Shown one piece after another: positions 54,604 to 63,119 of a stretch of 64,000 nucleotides of DNA. How positions within the stretch are numbered: position 1 is the first letter of the stretch; each line of letters begins with the position of its first letter. Position numbers and translations under genes: made by a program. The notes beneath the pieces are model-generated. The model saw only the letters and a program-made list of their open reading frames with translations. It ran no database searches and had not been told where the DNA came from. Origin of the DNA: Pseudomonas putida S13.1.2 (GTDB lineage: Bacteria > Pseudomonadota > Gammaproteobacteria > Pseudomonadales > Pseudomonadaceae); contig NZ_CP010979.1 in the NCBI RefSeq assembly GCF_000498395.2, forward strand, positions 3,100,001 through 3,164,000, given 5' to 3'.

Positions 54604-56448
54604 ATGACCTCCTCTACCCCCTTGCCTCTCGTACTTGCCGGCCCGGTACTGCGCCGCCTGGAACCCCAGCGCCTGGCCATCTGGCTGGTCGCAACCCAAC
54701 CGCTGCAACCCGCATTCATCTTTCCGGCAAGCGAGGCCACGGTGGATTGCCAGGTCGTCCCGGTCGGCCAGCACGCCTTTATCCACCTGCTGGATATCCA
54801 CTTTGCCAATGCCCTGCCCCATAACCAGCAGCTCGACTACGACCTGCTCATCAATGGCCAGGGCATCGCCGGCTGGGCGCCGCACCTGCTCTACCCCGGC
54901 ACCCAGCGCCCAAGCCTGGTGCTGCGCGACCGTCTTGACCACTTGCTGCACGGTTCCTGCCGCAAGCCGCATCACCCCGCTGCAGACGGCCTGCTGTGCG
55001 CCGACCGGCTGCTGCAGGCCTGCGCAAAACCAGAGGACCGCCCTGCGGTGCTGCTGATGAGCGGTGACCAGGTATACGCCGACGATGTCGCCGGCCCGAT
55101 GCTGCGTGCTATCCATAGTCTGATCGAGCGCCTGGGCCTGTTCGACGAGCAGTTGGAGGGCGCAGTGGTGGCCGACAGCCAGGCGCTCTACCAGCACCCG
55201 GCGAGCTACTACCACCGCGCCGACCTGCTGCCGGCGCAGGAAATGAACGATACCCTGCGCGAGCGTTTTTTCGGCGGCAAGCGCAAGCCGATCTTTTCGT
55301 CCAGCAACGCCGACAACCACCTGGTGAGCTTCGCCGAAGTCATGGCCATGTACCTGCTGGTGTGGTCACCCGTGCCTTGGCAGTTGGTGGACATGGCGAT
55401 GCCCAGCGGGCTGACCGACCAGCGCCAGGCCCGTTATCGACAAGAGCTGCCGCTTATCCAGGGGTTTGCCGGGAACCTTGGCCAGGTGGCGCGGGTGATG
55501 GCTCACCTGCCCTGCCTGATGATCTTCGACGACCACGACATCACCGACGACTGGAACCTCTCGGCACAGTGGGAAGAAACCGCCTACGGCCACCCCTTCT
55601 CGCGGCGGATCATTGGCAACGCACTGCTTGGCTACCTGCTGTGTCAGGCCTGGGGCAACGATCCGGACAGCTGCAAGCCACTGGTCAGGCAATGCCAGGC
55701 ATTGTGCAGCGAGGGCCGCGATGAACTGATCGGCGAACTGCTGCGCTTTCAGGGCTGGCAATTCAGCTTGCCGACAAACCCACCCTTGCTGGTACTGGAC
55801 ACCCGTACCCGCCGCTGGCGCAGCGAAAGCAACCTGGCCAAGCCGTCCGGCCTGCTCGACTGGGAAGCGCTGAGCGAGTTGCAGCAGGCGCTGCTCGACC
55901 ACCCGTCAGCGGTGATTGTCTCGCCTGCGCCGATTTTTGGCGTGAAGCTGATCGAGACCGTGCAGAAAGTGTTCAGCTGGCTGGGCTACCCGCTTTTGGT
56001 GGATGCCGAAAACTGGATGGCCCACCGGGGTGCGGCGCAGGTCATCCTCAACATCTTCCGCCACTCGCGCACGCCGGGGCACTACGTGGTGCTGTCCGGG
56101 GATGTGCACTACTCGTTCGTCTATGAAGTGCTGATCCGCCACCGCCAGCGCAGCCCGCATTTGTGGCAAGTGACCAGCAGCGGGATCAAGAATGAATTCC
56201 CCCGGCGCCTGCTGGATGTGCTCGACCGCCTCAACCGCTGGCTGTATGCGCCGCGCTCGCCCCTGAACTGGTTTACCAAACGCCGGGAGATGGAGGTGGT
56301 GCCGCGTACGCCCAGCCACAGCAAGGCCGGGGAGCGCTTGTGGAACGGTGCGGGGTTGGGGCAGGTGTTCTTTGATGAACAGGGGCGGCCGGCACGGGTG
56401 TATCAGCTGGATGCGGGTGGGGGTGAGGCTACCGAGTTTGTTGGCTGA
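54604..56448 (+). CDS. PhoD-like (alkaline phosphatase D-related) metallophosphatase
   Basis: This 614-residue protein of the PhoD-like metallophosphatase group is predicted to hydrolyse phosphate esters or diesters. Metal-site motifs are LLMSGDQVYADD, IFDDHDITDDWN and LSGDVHYSF. Unlike secreted PhoD it has no signal peptide, so a cytoplasmic role is likely. ATG 54604 (MTSSTPLPL) is chosen; the longer frame starts inside the REPIN. REPINs lie on both sides, so it is probably a single-gene transcript. Confidence 0.88.
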   Translation: MTSSTPLPLVLAGPVLRRLEPQRLAIWLVATQPLQPAFIFPASEATVDCQVVPVGQHAFIHLLDIHFANALPHNQQLDYDLLINGQGIAGWAPHLLYPGTQRPSLVLRDRLDHLLHGSCRKPHHPAADGLLCADRLLQACAKPEDRPAVLLMSGDQVYADDVAGPMLRAIHSLIERLGLFDEQLEGAVVADSQALYQHPASYYHRADLLPAQEMNDTLRERFFGGKRKPIFSSSNADNHLVSFAEVMAMYLLVWSPVPWQLVDMAMPSGLTDQRQARYRQELPLIQGFAGNLGQVARVMAHLPCLMIFDDHDITDDWNLSAQWEETAYGHPFSRRIIGNALLGYLLCQAWGNDPDSCKPLVRQCQALCSEGRDELIGELLRFQGWQFSLPTNPPLLVLDTRTRRWRSESNLAKPSGLLDWEALSELQQALLDHPSAVIVSPAPIFGVKLIETVQKVFSWLGYPLLVDAENWMAHRGAAQVILNIFRHSRTPGHYVVLSGDVHYSFVYEVLIRHRQRSPHLWQVTSSGIKNEFPRRLLDVLDRLNRWLYAPRSPLNWFTKRREMEVVPRTPSHSKAGERLWNGAGLGQVFFDEQGRPARVYQLDAGGGEATEFVG

Positions 56449-56461
56449 GTCGAGTATTCAG

Positions 56462-56571
56462 CCTGTGCTGGCCTCTTCGCGGGTAAACCCGCTCCCACAG
56501 GTATCGTGGGCCTTTCAGACCTGTGCAGATCCCTGTGGGAGCGGGTTTACCCGCGAAAGGGCCGGCACAGG
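56462..56571. repeat. REPIN: paired inverted REP sequences
   Basis: CCTGTGCTGGCC with TTCGCGGGTAAACCCGCTCC is mirrored by the complementary arm ending GGGCCGGCACAGG. It lies between the convergent phosphatase and rssC genes and may serve as a bidirectional terminator. Confidence 0.9.
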
Positions 56572-56578
56572 TTAAGAA

Positions 56579-57061
56579 TCAGGTCCGCTCCAGCGCATTG
56601 ACCAGGTCATGGAAGGCTTCGCGGTTGGAGTCGTTCAGGCCCATGAGAATCTTGTGCGCCTCCAATACCTTGGAGCGCACCACGTCTTCGTTCTGGTCCT
56701 GCGACGGCAGGTCGGTCAGGCACTCAGGGCACGGAATCGGGCGATCGACAATGTTGAACACCTGATCGAAGCCCATCGACTGCAACAACCGGGAAATGTC
56801 GGGGTTGGTGGTGACCACGGTCGGCAACAGGCCCACCTTCTGCCGCGACAGGATCGACAGCTTGGCCAGCAAGCCCAAGGTGGTGCTGTCGATACTCTCG
56901 GTTTCGGTCAGGTCGATGACAATCGCCGAGAAGTTCAACGCCGTGAAAATCTTCTCGATCGTCGCATCCAGCGCCGAACACAGGGTCAGGCGCACTTCAC
57001 CGACGAATTTCAGTACGAAGGTACCGCTCTGCTCGGCGAACTGGATTCTACCAGTACTCAT
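56579..57061 (-). CDS. rssC: Anti-sigma factor antagonist (STAS domain), RssC-like
   Basis: This 160-residue protein has an N-terminal STAS domain (VIDLTETESIDSTTLGLLAKLS, with the phosphorylatable Ser/Thr) and a C-terminal extension with a CPEC pair. It partners the RssB-like response regulator-phosphatase upstream, overlapping it by ATGA. In Pseudomonas the pair acts in control of the general stress response sigma factor; the precise effect on RpoS is taken from the family, not seen here. Confidence 0.85.
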   Translation of the reverse strand: MSTGRIQFAEQSGTFVLKFVGEVRLTLCSALDATIEKIFTALNFSAIVIDLTETESIDSTTLGLLAKLSILSRQKVGLLPTVVTTNPDISRLLQSMGFDQVFNIVDRPIPCPECLTDLPSQDQNEDVVRSKVLEAHKILMGLNDSNREAFHDLVNALERT

Positions 57062-58239
57062 TGAAGGTTCCTGCTTAACACCAATAGGGCGATATCATCC
57101 GGCATCTCCCCAAGCGTAGCTAATCCGAATCGTTGACGCAGCCCATCCAGGCTGCCACCTGCTGCCCTGACGATCTCCGGCAAGGCGGCTTCTTTATCTT
57201 TGAGCGTATCACCCGGCAAAAGGTCCAGAATGCCATCGGACATCAGGCTGAGGCTGAACTGAGGCGGCAGCTCCACGACCAGGTCCTGATAGGTGGCCTC
57301 GTCGAACAGCCCCACTGGCAGGCCACGGCCTTCCAGGTAACGGGTGTGCCCAGGGGTATGCAGCACGGGCAGCGGCAAGTGGCCACCCACGGCGTAGGTC
57401 AACAGGCCAGACTCTTCGTCGATCACCCCGCCAACCATGGTGACGTGCTTGCCCAGCTTGCTGTTGATCAGGCCGCGGTTGATGTGACTGAGCACTTCGG
57501 ACGGCTTGAACTCGCGCATCCTGCTGCGCTTTAGCTCAAACATGAGCCGCGTGGTCATGAATTTCAACAGCACGGTGACAAAGGCCGACGACGCGCCATG
57601 CCCGGAAACATCCGCGAGGTAGAAGGCAATGCGCCGCTCGTCCACACGGAAGTAATCGACAAAATCACCCGACAGGTACAGCGACGGGATGATCTGGTGC
57701 TCGAACGCGAACTCGCCAGCCACCCAGGGGTTTTCCGGCAGCATGTTCATCTGCACCTGACGACCGGCGGTCTGGTCTTCCTGCAGCAGGTGCAGGCTGG
57801 CCTCCAGCTCGCGGTTGGCCGCTTCGAGCTTGTCGCGGTAGCGCTGGTTTTCCAGCACCAGGCGTGACCGGTCGAGGGCACGGCGCACCGAATGCTCAAG
57901 TACGGCCAGATCTTCCAGCGGCTTGATCAGGTAGTCGGCGGCGCCCAGACGCAAGGCTTCCACCGCATCACTCATGACGCCGGCACCGGACACCACGATC
58001 ACCGGCAACTGCGGCGCACGCTCGCTGACCTGACGGATCAGTTCGAGGCCGCCCATCTGCGGCATGCGCAAATCGCAGATCACAAGGTCGGGCTGGTGTT
58101 CTTCGAAGACCTGAAGCCCCTGCTGGCCATTACCGGCCTGGAGGACGCTGAAGCCACTGTCTTCAAGATAGGCGGCGAGGCTCGCACGGACCACGTCGTC
58201 GTCATCGATAATCAGCAGCGTTGCACTGGTTTTCTGCAT
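57058..58239 (-). CDS. rssB: Response regulator with PP2C/SpoIIE-type phosphatase domain, RssB-like
   Basis: This 393-residue protein has an N-terminal receiver domain (LLIIDDDDVVRASL, phospho-acceptor Asp in LVICDLRMPQMGG, Lys in YLIKPLED), a coiled linker (ENQRYRDKLEAANRELEASL), and a C-terminal PP2C-type phosphatase domain (SGDFVDYF, YLADVSGHGASSAF, SLMSDGILDLL, PDDIALLVL). The ATG at 58239 (MQKTSATLL) is the natural start before the receiver domain. The phosphatase probably acts on the STAS protein encoded next to it. This differs from E. coli RssB, whose C-terminal domain is a dead phosphatase: the Asp residues for metal are present here. Confidence 0.9.
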   Translation of the reverse strand: MQKTSATLLIIDDDDVVRASLAAYLEDSGFSVLQAGNGQQGLQVFEEHQPDLVICDLRMPQMGGLELIRQVSERAPQLPVIVVSGAGVMSDAVEALRLGAADYLIKPLEDLAVLEHSVRRALDRSRLVLENQRYRDKLEAANRELEASLHLLQEDQTAGRQVQMNMLPENPWVAGEFAFEHQIIPSLYLSGDFVDYFRVDERRIAFYLADVSGHGASSAFVTVLLKFMTTRLMFELKRSRMREFKPSEVLSHINRGLINSKLGKHVTMVGGVIDEESGLLTYAVGGHLPLPVLHTPGHTRYLEGRGLPVGLFDEATYQDLVVELPPQFSLSLMSDGILDLLPGDTLKDKEAALPEIVRAAGGSLDGLRQRFGLATLGEMPDDIALLVLSRNLQ

Positions 58240-58510
58240 GTGGGCGAACGGCGCCGATTTGGGTTGGTGCAGCGGTGTCGGCAAAGCAGACGGCCAGCTA
58301 CGGGAATTCTTTGTGGTCACACTCTACTTGAGTTGTAGGACAAGAACACCTGCCCGGCAACTGTTCAAAGGTACCTTGTAAGGCGCAGACGGTACTCCCA
58401 TCCGGCAGGCGTTTCAAGCATGCAAGGGTCGACCTCGCCGCTCTTTACAGGGCAAATCACCGGGAGTTATAAGAAAGTCGACCCGCGCACCCCGATGGGA
58501 AGGATGCAGC

Positions 58511-58810
58511 ATGCCCAACACGCCCTCCAGCCACAGCGAAAAACGCGATTTCATCCGCATGCGCATCGACACCGCGGTCAACCTGCTGCATGAAGGCCAG
58601 GTGATCGCAGCCGTGTGCCTGGACTTGTCCAGCGGCGGCATGCAGGTGCAGGCACCGCAACGCTTCCAGGTGGGGGATCATATTGAGGTGCGGATCGAGT
58701 CCGACCACCCGGCGCTGAAAGGGCTGCATGCCAGCACCGAAGTGGTATGGATTGCCGACCAGCCGGGTGGCCAGCAGAAATTCGGGTTGCGCGTGCTGGC
58801 CATGCATTGA
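58511..58810 (+). CDS. PilZ domain c-di-GMP-binding protein
   Basis: This 99-residue single-domain PilZ protein carries both c-di-GMP motifs: RDFIR (RxxxR) near residue 12 and DLSSGG (DxSxxG) near residue 39. Ribosome-binding GGAAGGA lies 7 bases before the ATG. It is expected to act as a cytoplasmic c-di-GMP effector; its partner is unknown. The 271 bases upstream, shared with rssB, must hold both promoters. Confidence 0.93.
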   Translation: MPNTPSSHSEKRDFIRMRIDTAVNLLHEGQVIAAVCLDLSSGGMQVQAPQRFQVGDHIEVRIESDHPALKGLHASTEVVWIADQPGGQQKFGLRVLAMH

Positions 58811-58837
58811 ACAGGGGCCTATTGCGGCCCCTGTTCA
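58808..58837. terminator. Bidirectional hairpin between PilZ gene and mlaA
   Basis: A perfect 12-bp stem (TGAACAGGGGCC/GGCCCCTGTTCA) with a 6-base loop begins in the PilZ stop codon and lies between convergent genes. It lacks a T tract. Confidence 0.65.
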
Positions 58838-58841
58838 CAGA

Positions 58842-59549
58842 TCAGAAGTCGTCTTCGACTTCGCCATCCTTGACCTTGAACTCGCGGTTCTGCAGGTAGG
58901 CGTTACGAATGAAAATGTACTTGTCACCCTGAATCAGCTTCTCGGCAGACAGCAAGTCGGCACGCGTGTCGATCACGTCCAGGGCGAAGATGGAATTGCG
59001 TGTCGGCACATGGTCGATGTAGCGATAGGGTTTGGTGTAGCTGTCCGGGTACTTGGCCACGCCGTCACGCACCGTGCTTGGCCCCAGCAGCGGGATGACC
59101 ACGTACGGGCCGCTCGGCACACCCCAGTAGCCCAGGGTCTGGCCGAAGTCCTCGTCATTGCGCTGCAGGCCCATCGTGGTGCCCACGTCGAAGAAACCGC
59201 CCAGGCCAAAGGTGGTGTTGACGATCAGCCGCGCGGTATCCACGCCCGCCGCATGAGGCTTGAGCTGCAGCACGTTGTTGGCCAGGTTGGTCACGTCACC
59301 CAGGTTGCGGAAGATGTTGTGGATGCCATCTTCAAGGAACTGCGGAGTGACCGCCTGGTAGCCCTTGGCCAACGGCTTGAGGGCATAGGTGTCGAGGGTA
59401 TCGTTGAAGCGGAAGATCGGCCGGTTGACCGCTTCCCAGGGATCCTCCTCGGTGGCTGCCTGGGTGGCTGCCACGGGCGCCAGCAGCATGCTGGCGCAGA
59501 CACAGGCCTGGGTGACTCGTTCGATCACACTGGCACCGATCCTACGCAT
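58842..59549 (-). CDS. mlaA: MlaA (VacJ) family outer-membrane lipid-asymmetry protein
   Basis: This 235-residue VacJ/MlaA protein helps remove misplaced phospholipids from the outer leaflet of the outer membrane. Family blocks are EDPWEAVNRPIFRFND, NIFRNLGDVTNLANNVLQ, FFDVGTTMGLQRNDEDFGQTLG and the hydrophobic GPYVVIPLLGPST. The start at 59549 gives an N-terminal signal peptide ending near TQA-AT. E. coli MlaA is a lipoprotein, but no lipobox is visible here: the Cys residues at about 16 and 18 lack the L-A-G context. Confidence 0.92.
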   Translation of the reverse strand: MRRIGASVIERVTQACVCASMLLAPVAATQAATEEDPWEAVNRPIFRFNDTLDTYALKPLAKGYQAVTPQFLEDGIHNIFRNLGDVTNLANNVLQLKPHAAGVDTARLIVNTTFGLGGFFDVGTTMGLQRNDEDFGQTLGYWGVPSGPYVVIPLLGPSTVRDGVAKYPDSYTKPYRYIDHVPTRNSIFALDVIDTRADLLSAEKLIQGDKYIFIRNAYLQNREFKVKDGEVEDDF

Positions 59550-59750
59550 AGATGTCTCTCCATCGAATTTCTCGGCCGCAAGCGCAACGGGTCGCGCTGC
59601 TGGTAAGGCGGCAGTATAGAGGCTTGCGGGCTGATAAACAGCTTTACACATGTTTGCTCAATATTTTGTGAACAACTGTTGCATAAGGGCCGATGTCACA
59701 GGGCGGTAACAATCACCGAATAGCCTGCGGACTATTTGGGGGAAGTTGCC

Positions 59751-60317
59751 ATGGATGCTGCACCCGCCTTCACTGCTGTGCTGTTCGGCTTGCGCGGCTG
59801 CCTGGTACAGGCCGCCACTGGTGGCGCCCCCTCGCCCGCCCCTGGCGCCCTGGCTACCCTCGCCAGCCTGCGCCAGCATCAGGTGCCGTGCATCTGGCTG
59901 GATGACCTCAGCGCCACCCAAAGCAAGCGCCTGGCCCACGTACTGCCCGGCTGGCTGCCGGGGCATTCGGTCAACGGCGTACGCTGGCCGGCGCCCAACG
60001 CCTGCTGGCAGGCATTGATGACCCTGGAAAGCGAACACCTGGACGGCTGCGTACTGGTCAGCGGCGACCCGCGCCTGCTGCAGTCCGGCCTTAACGCCGG
60101 TTTGTGGACGGTAGGCCTGGCCGCCTGCAGCCCGTTCTGCGATCGCAGCTCGCGGCAATGGCAAGCCATGACCTCGCAACAACAGGACGTGGCCCGCGGC
60201 AAGGCGACGCTGGAACTGTTCGGCATGGGGGTGCACTCGGTCATCGACCACCTGGACGCGCTGGAAACCTGCCTGCAGGACATCGCCCAGCGCCGGCGCA
60301 AAGGTGAAAAACCCTGA
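59751..60317 (+). CDS. HAD-superfamily-like protein with degenerate catalytic motif
   Basis: This 188-residue protein resembles a HAD hydrolase of the phosphonatase type by length and by the segments TLASLRQHQVPCIWLDD, CVLVSGDPRLLQSGLNAG and GVHSVIDHLDALETCL. The nucleophile motif expected as DxDGT reads FGLRGCL, so both catalytic Asp residues are missing and phosphatase activity is unlikely. GGGGGAAG lies 5 bases before the ATG. Family paralogues in Pseudomonas are annotated as HAD hydrolases; this may be a binding or regulatory derivative. Confidence 0.75.
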   Translation: MDAAPAFTAVLFGLRGCLVQAATGGAPSPAPGALATLASLRQHQVPCIWLDDLSATQSKRLAHVLPGWLPGHSVNGVRWPAPNACWQALMTLESEHLDGCVLVSGDPRLLQSGLNAGLWTVGLAACSPFCDRSSRQWQAMTSQQQDVARGKATLELFGMGVHSVIDHLDALETCLQDIAQRRRKGEKP

Positions 60318-60439
60318 TACAGCACCTTTGACGCGGATCATGCAAAGCGGCGGCAGGTGGATTACGCTGAAGACAGGCCAGAACCTTTGCCGCTTCGCTG
60401 AGGTCCATGGTTTGCCAAGCCCTTGATGGAGAACTACCA

Positions 60440-60703
60440 ATGCCTGCCCGCGAATTGCAAGAGCGCCTGAACAGCTTGCGCGAGCAACTGGACCGCAACG
60501 TACCGCTCTCGGAAGACGAACTGGCCGCGTTGCACGAAGAAGCGCGCCAGATCGAGGCGCAACTGAAACTGGAGGAAGCCACGCCAGACAACAACCTGGT
60601 GGATGGCGTGAACCTGGCCATCGAACGCTTCGAGGCCGATCACCCCGACCTCACCGCCACCCTGCGCAGCATTGCCAACTCGCTGCACAGCATGGGGATC
60701 TGA
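60440..60703 (+). CDS. DUF4404 family small protein (87 aa)
   Basis: This is a helical, charged protein: ELQERLNSLREQLDRN, DELAALHEEARQIEAQ, VNLAIERFEADHPDLT. It has no signal peptide or membrane segment and is likely a coiled-coil dimer. The family is common in Pseudomonas and has no known function. GGAG precedes ATG 60440 by 8 bases. It is followed at once by a large REPIN palindrome. Confidence 0.85.
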   Translation: MPARELQERLNSLREQLDRNVPLSEDELAALHEEARQIEAQLKLEEATPDNNLVDGVNLAIERFEADHPDLTATLRSIANSLHSMGI

Positions 60704-60710
60704 ATAGCAA

Positions 60711-60830
60711 GGGCCGTTTCTCGGCCCATTCGCGGGACAAGCCCGCTCCCACAGGCTATTCGCTGCACTTAAGGGCAGCGCGGCACCTGTGGGAGCGGGC
60801 TTGTCCCGCGAATGGGCCGAGAAACGGCCC
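60711..60830. repeat. REPIN with near-perfect inverted arms of about 45 bp
   Basis: The arm starting GGGCCGTTTCTCGGCCCATT through CCCACAGG is mirrored base for base by the arm ending AATGGGCCGAGAAACGGCCC. Between them are about 30 bases of spacer. It lies between convergent DUF4404 and queF genes and likely stops both transcripts. Confidence 0.93.
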
Positions 60831-60844
60831 CAGTCCTGTCAGAG

Positions 60845-61675
60845 CTACTGACGCACCAGACGCACATTCTTCGGGCTGATCGCCCCAGTGCTACGGTACG
60901 GGTTGATATCCAGCCCACCCCGGCGCACATACCGCGCATACACCGTCAGGTGCTCCGGCTGCAGCAGGTTCTTCAAGTCCAGGTAAATGCGCTCGACGCA
61001 CTGCTCATGGAAGTCGGCATGCTGGCGGAAGCTGATCAGGTAGGTCAGCAGGCTGGCGTGGTCCAGCGCCCTGCCCTTGTACTCGACCACCACACTGCCC
61101 CAGTCCGGCTGGCCGGTCACCGGGCAGTTGGACTTCAGCAGGTGGCTGTGCAAGGTCTCTTGCACCACTTGCTCCGGGTTGCAACGCAGCAGCTCTGGCT
61201 GCGGCTGCTCGTAGTTGCTGATGGCAACGTCCAGCGCATCGATGCACAGCCCCGGCAAGGCCACCACGCCTTGGGCCTCGACTTCAGCCAAGGTACGTAC
61301 CTTCACGCCCACCGGCTTGCCGGCCGCGGCAGACAGGTCTTTCTCCAGGCAGGCCTGCAATTCGCCCAGCGAGGCAAACACCGTCTGGTTCAGCGAGTTG
61401 AGGTACAGCTTGAACGACTTGGACTCAACGATGTTCGGCGAATCGGCCGGGATGGCGAACTCGCCGATCGCCACCACCGGTTTGCCCGACGGCAGCAGCC
61501 AGCTCAGCTCGAAGCAGTTCCAGTAATCAACGCCCTGCCAGGGCAAGGTCTGCGCGGTGACGCCCAGCTCGGCCCACTTGGCAGTACGCGGGATCGGGAA
61601 CAGCTGCTCCGGGGAGTAGGTGGCGATGTATTCGCTGGACTTGCCCAGCGGCGAGTGTTCGGCAGCAGGATGCAT
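60845..61675 (-). CDS. queF: NADPH-dependent 7-cyano-7-deazaguanine reductase QueF
   Basis: This 276-residue bimodular QueF reduces preQ0 to preQ1 in queuosine biosynthesis. The family motif [11 protein letters not shown], the active-site Cys in [14 protein letters not shown], and the C-terminal [16 protein letters not shown] with [17 protein letters not shown] are all present. No preQ1 riboswitch was seen in the 70 bases upstream. Confidence 0.97.
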   Translation of the reverse strand: MHPAAEHSPLGKSSEYIATYSPEQLFPIPRTAKWAELGVTAQTLPWQGVDYWNCFELSWLLPSGKPVVAIGEFAIPADSPNIVESKSFKLYLNSLNQTVFASLGELQACLEKDLSAAAGKPVGVKVRTLAEVEAQGVVALPGLCIDALDVAISNYEQPQPELLRCNPEQVVQETLHSHLLKSNCPVTGQPDWGSVVVEYKGRALDHASLLTYLISFRQHADFHEQCVERIYLDLKNLLQPEHLTVYARYVRRGGLDINPYRSTGAISPKNVRLVRQ

Positions 61676-61743
61676 GGAAACTGACCTAGAGGTTCGAAAT
61701 TGCCCCTAGTCTACCGGTTTTGCCCCCTGCCTTGGAGGGCAAG

Positions 61744-62256
61744 TCACTCGATGGTCAACGCTCCGACCATACCGGCCTGGTAATGCCCCGGCACGTTGCA
61801 GGCAAACTCGACAGGCGCTGACTTGCGGAACGTCCAGGTCAGCTCGGCGCGCTGGCCGGGCATTACAAGCACGGTGTTGCCAGCACCATGGCCATGGCCG
61901 CCACCGTGGTCCATCGCCATCTGGCCGTGGTCCATACCCTCATGGTTCATGCCCGCAGTGAACATCTTGCCCTGCATGGCGACCATTTCCTTCTGGTGCT
62001 CGGCATGCATGGCCTTGTCACCCAGGTTGAACTCATGCGGCAACTTGCCTTCGTTGACCAGCACGAAGCGCACCGTCTCGCCGGCTTTTACCTGCAGGTT
62101 CTTGGGCTCGAAAGCAATGTCCTTGAGCACCACGTTGACCGTGCGGGTAGCCTTGGCCGCCGGGGCCGGCTCGCCAAAGGCGAAGGTTTGCGCCTCGCCG
62201 GCAAAGGTCGGCAGGCTGGCCAAGGCGAGGGTGGCGGCGATGAACAGGCGTTTCAT
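61744..62256 (-). CDS. Periplasmic cupredoxin-like copper-resistance protein
   Basis: This 170-residue protein has a signal peptide (RLFIAATLALASLPTFA) and a cupredoxin fold. Probable type-1 copper ligands are the His of LPHEFNLG, the Cys of FACNVPGH, its following His, and the Met of AGMVGALT. A His/Met-rich insert (MNHEGMDHGQMAMDHGGGHG) near residues 103-125 is typical of copper-binding proteins of the CopI type. It is divergent from a heavy-metal two-component system, which probably controls it in response to copper. Confidence 0.88.
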   Translation of the reverse strand: MKRLFIAATLALASLPTFAGEAQTFAFGEPAPAAKATRTVNVVLKDIAFEPKNLQVKAGETVRFVLVNEGKLPHEFNLGDKAMHAEHQKEMVAMQGKMFTAGMNHEGMDHGQMAMDHGGGHGHGAGNTVLVMPGQRAELTWTFRKSAPVEFACNVPGHYQAGMVGALTIE

Positions 62257-62317
62257 GATGACTCCGGAAATATACAACACGATGAGGCCACCTTAGCCAC
62301 GGGCGACTGGCAGCTAC

Positions 62318-62344
62318 CTGACAGGGAGATTACAACTTTGTCAG
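62318..62344. promoter_or_regulatory. Inverted repeat, candidate CopR/CusR-type operator
   Basis: CTGACA and TGTCAG are separated by 15 bases within the 182-base divergent region between the cupredoxin gene and the response regulator gene. TGACA...TGTCA dyads are bound by CusR/CopR-type regulators. The spacing is wider than in E. coli, so this is tentative. Confidence 0.35.
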
Positions 62345-62438
62345 CTTGGGCGTGCCTGCGCTTCGTCACGTATCATTTCAGGCACTAGACCGCCCGCTCC
62401 CACAGGGCAGGTACAAACTTTCAGATTATGGACAGTGC

Positions 62439-63119
62439 ATGAAACTGCTGATCGTCGAAGACCAGGCCCGCACCGGCCAGTACCTGAGCCAGGGCTTGAG
62501 CGAGGCCGGCTTCGCCACCGAGCTGGCTACCGATGGCGAAACCGGTCAGTTCCTGGCCCTGACCGGCGACCACGACCTTTTGATCCTCGACGTGATGCTG
62601 CCCGGCCGTGACGGCTGGCAGATTCTGCAGGCTGTGCGCCAGGCCGGCCTGGATACGCCGGTACTGTTCCTCACCGCCCGTGACGCCGTCGAGGACCGCG
62701 TGCATGGCCTTGAGCTGGGCGCAGACGACTATCTGGTCAAGCCGTTCGCCTTTTCCGAACTGCTGGCCCGGGTGCGCAGCCTGCTGCGCCGTGGCACCAG
62801 CCCCAGCCAGGACACTACCCTGAGCCTGGCCGACCTGCGCCTGGACCTGATCCGCCGCCGCGCCGAGCGCGCCGGACAGCGCATTGACCTGACCGCCAAG
62901 GAATTTTCCCTGCTCGAACTGCTGCTGCGCCGCCAGGGCGAGGTATTGCCAAAATCACTGATCGCCTCGCAGGTGTGGGACATGAATTTCGACAGCGACA
63001 CCAACGTCATCGAAGTGGCGATACGCCGCCTGCGCCTGAAAATCGACGACCCGCACCCCAACAAGCTGATCCACACCGTACGCGGCATGGGCTATGTACT
63101 GGAAGAGCGCACGGAATGA
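62439..63119 (+). CDS. Heavy-metal two-component response regulator, CopR/CusR family
   Basis: This 226-residue OmpR-type regulator has a receiver domain ([14 protein letters not shown], phospho-acceptor Asp in [22 protein letters not shown], Lys in [16 protein letters not shown]) and a winged-helix DNA-binding domain ([50 protein letters not shown]). The start at 62439 (MKLLIVED) is standard. It overlaps the sensor kinase gene by ATGA and probably activates the divergent copper protein gene. Confidence 0.94.
   Translation: MKLLIVEDQARTGQYLSQGLSEAGFATELATDGETGQFLALTGDHDLLILDVMLPGRDGWQILQAVRQAGLDTPVLFLTARDAVEDRVHGLELGADDYLVKPFAFSELLARVRSLLRRGTSPSQDTTLSLADLRLDLIRRRAERAGQRIDLTAKEFSLLELLLRRQGEVLPKSLIASQVWDMNFDSDTNVIEVAIRRLRLKIDDPHPNKLIHTVRGMGYVLEERTE

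Noticed and set aside
61676..61743. preQ1 riboswitch before queF
   Set aside because: The short leader lacks the pseudoknot-forming CUAGNNACACC-type core and the A-rich tail.
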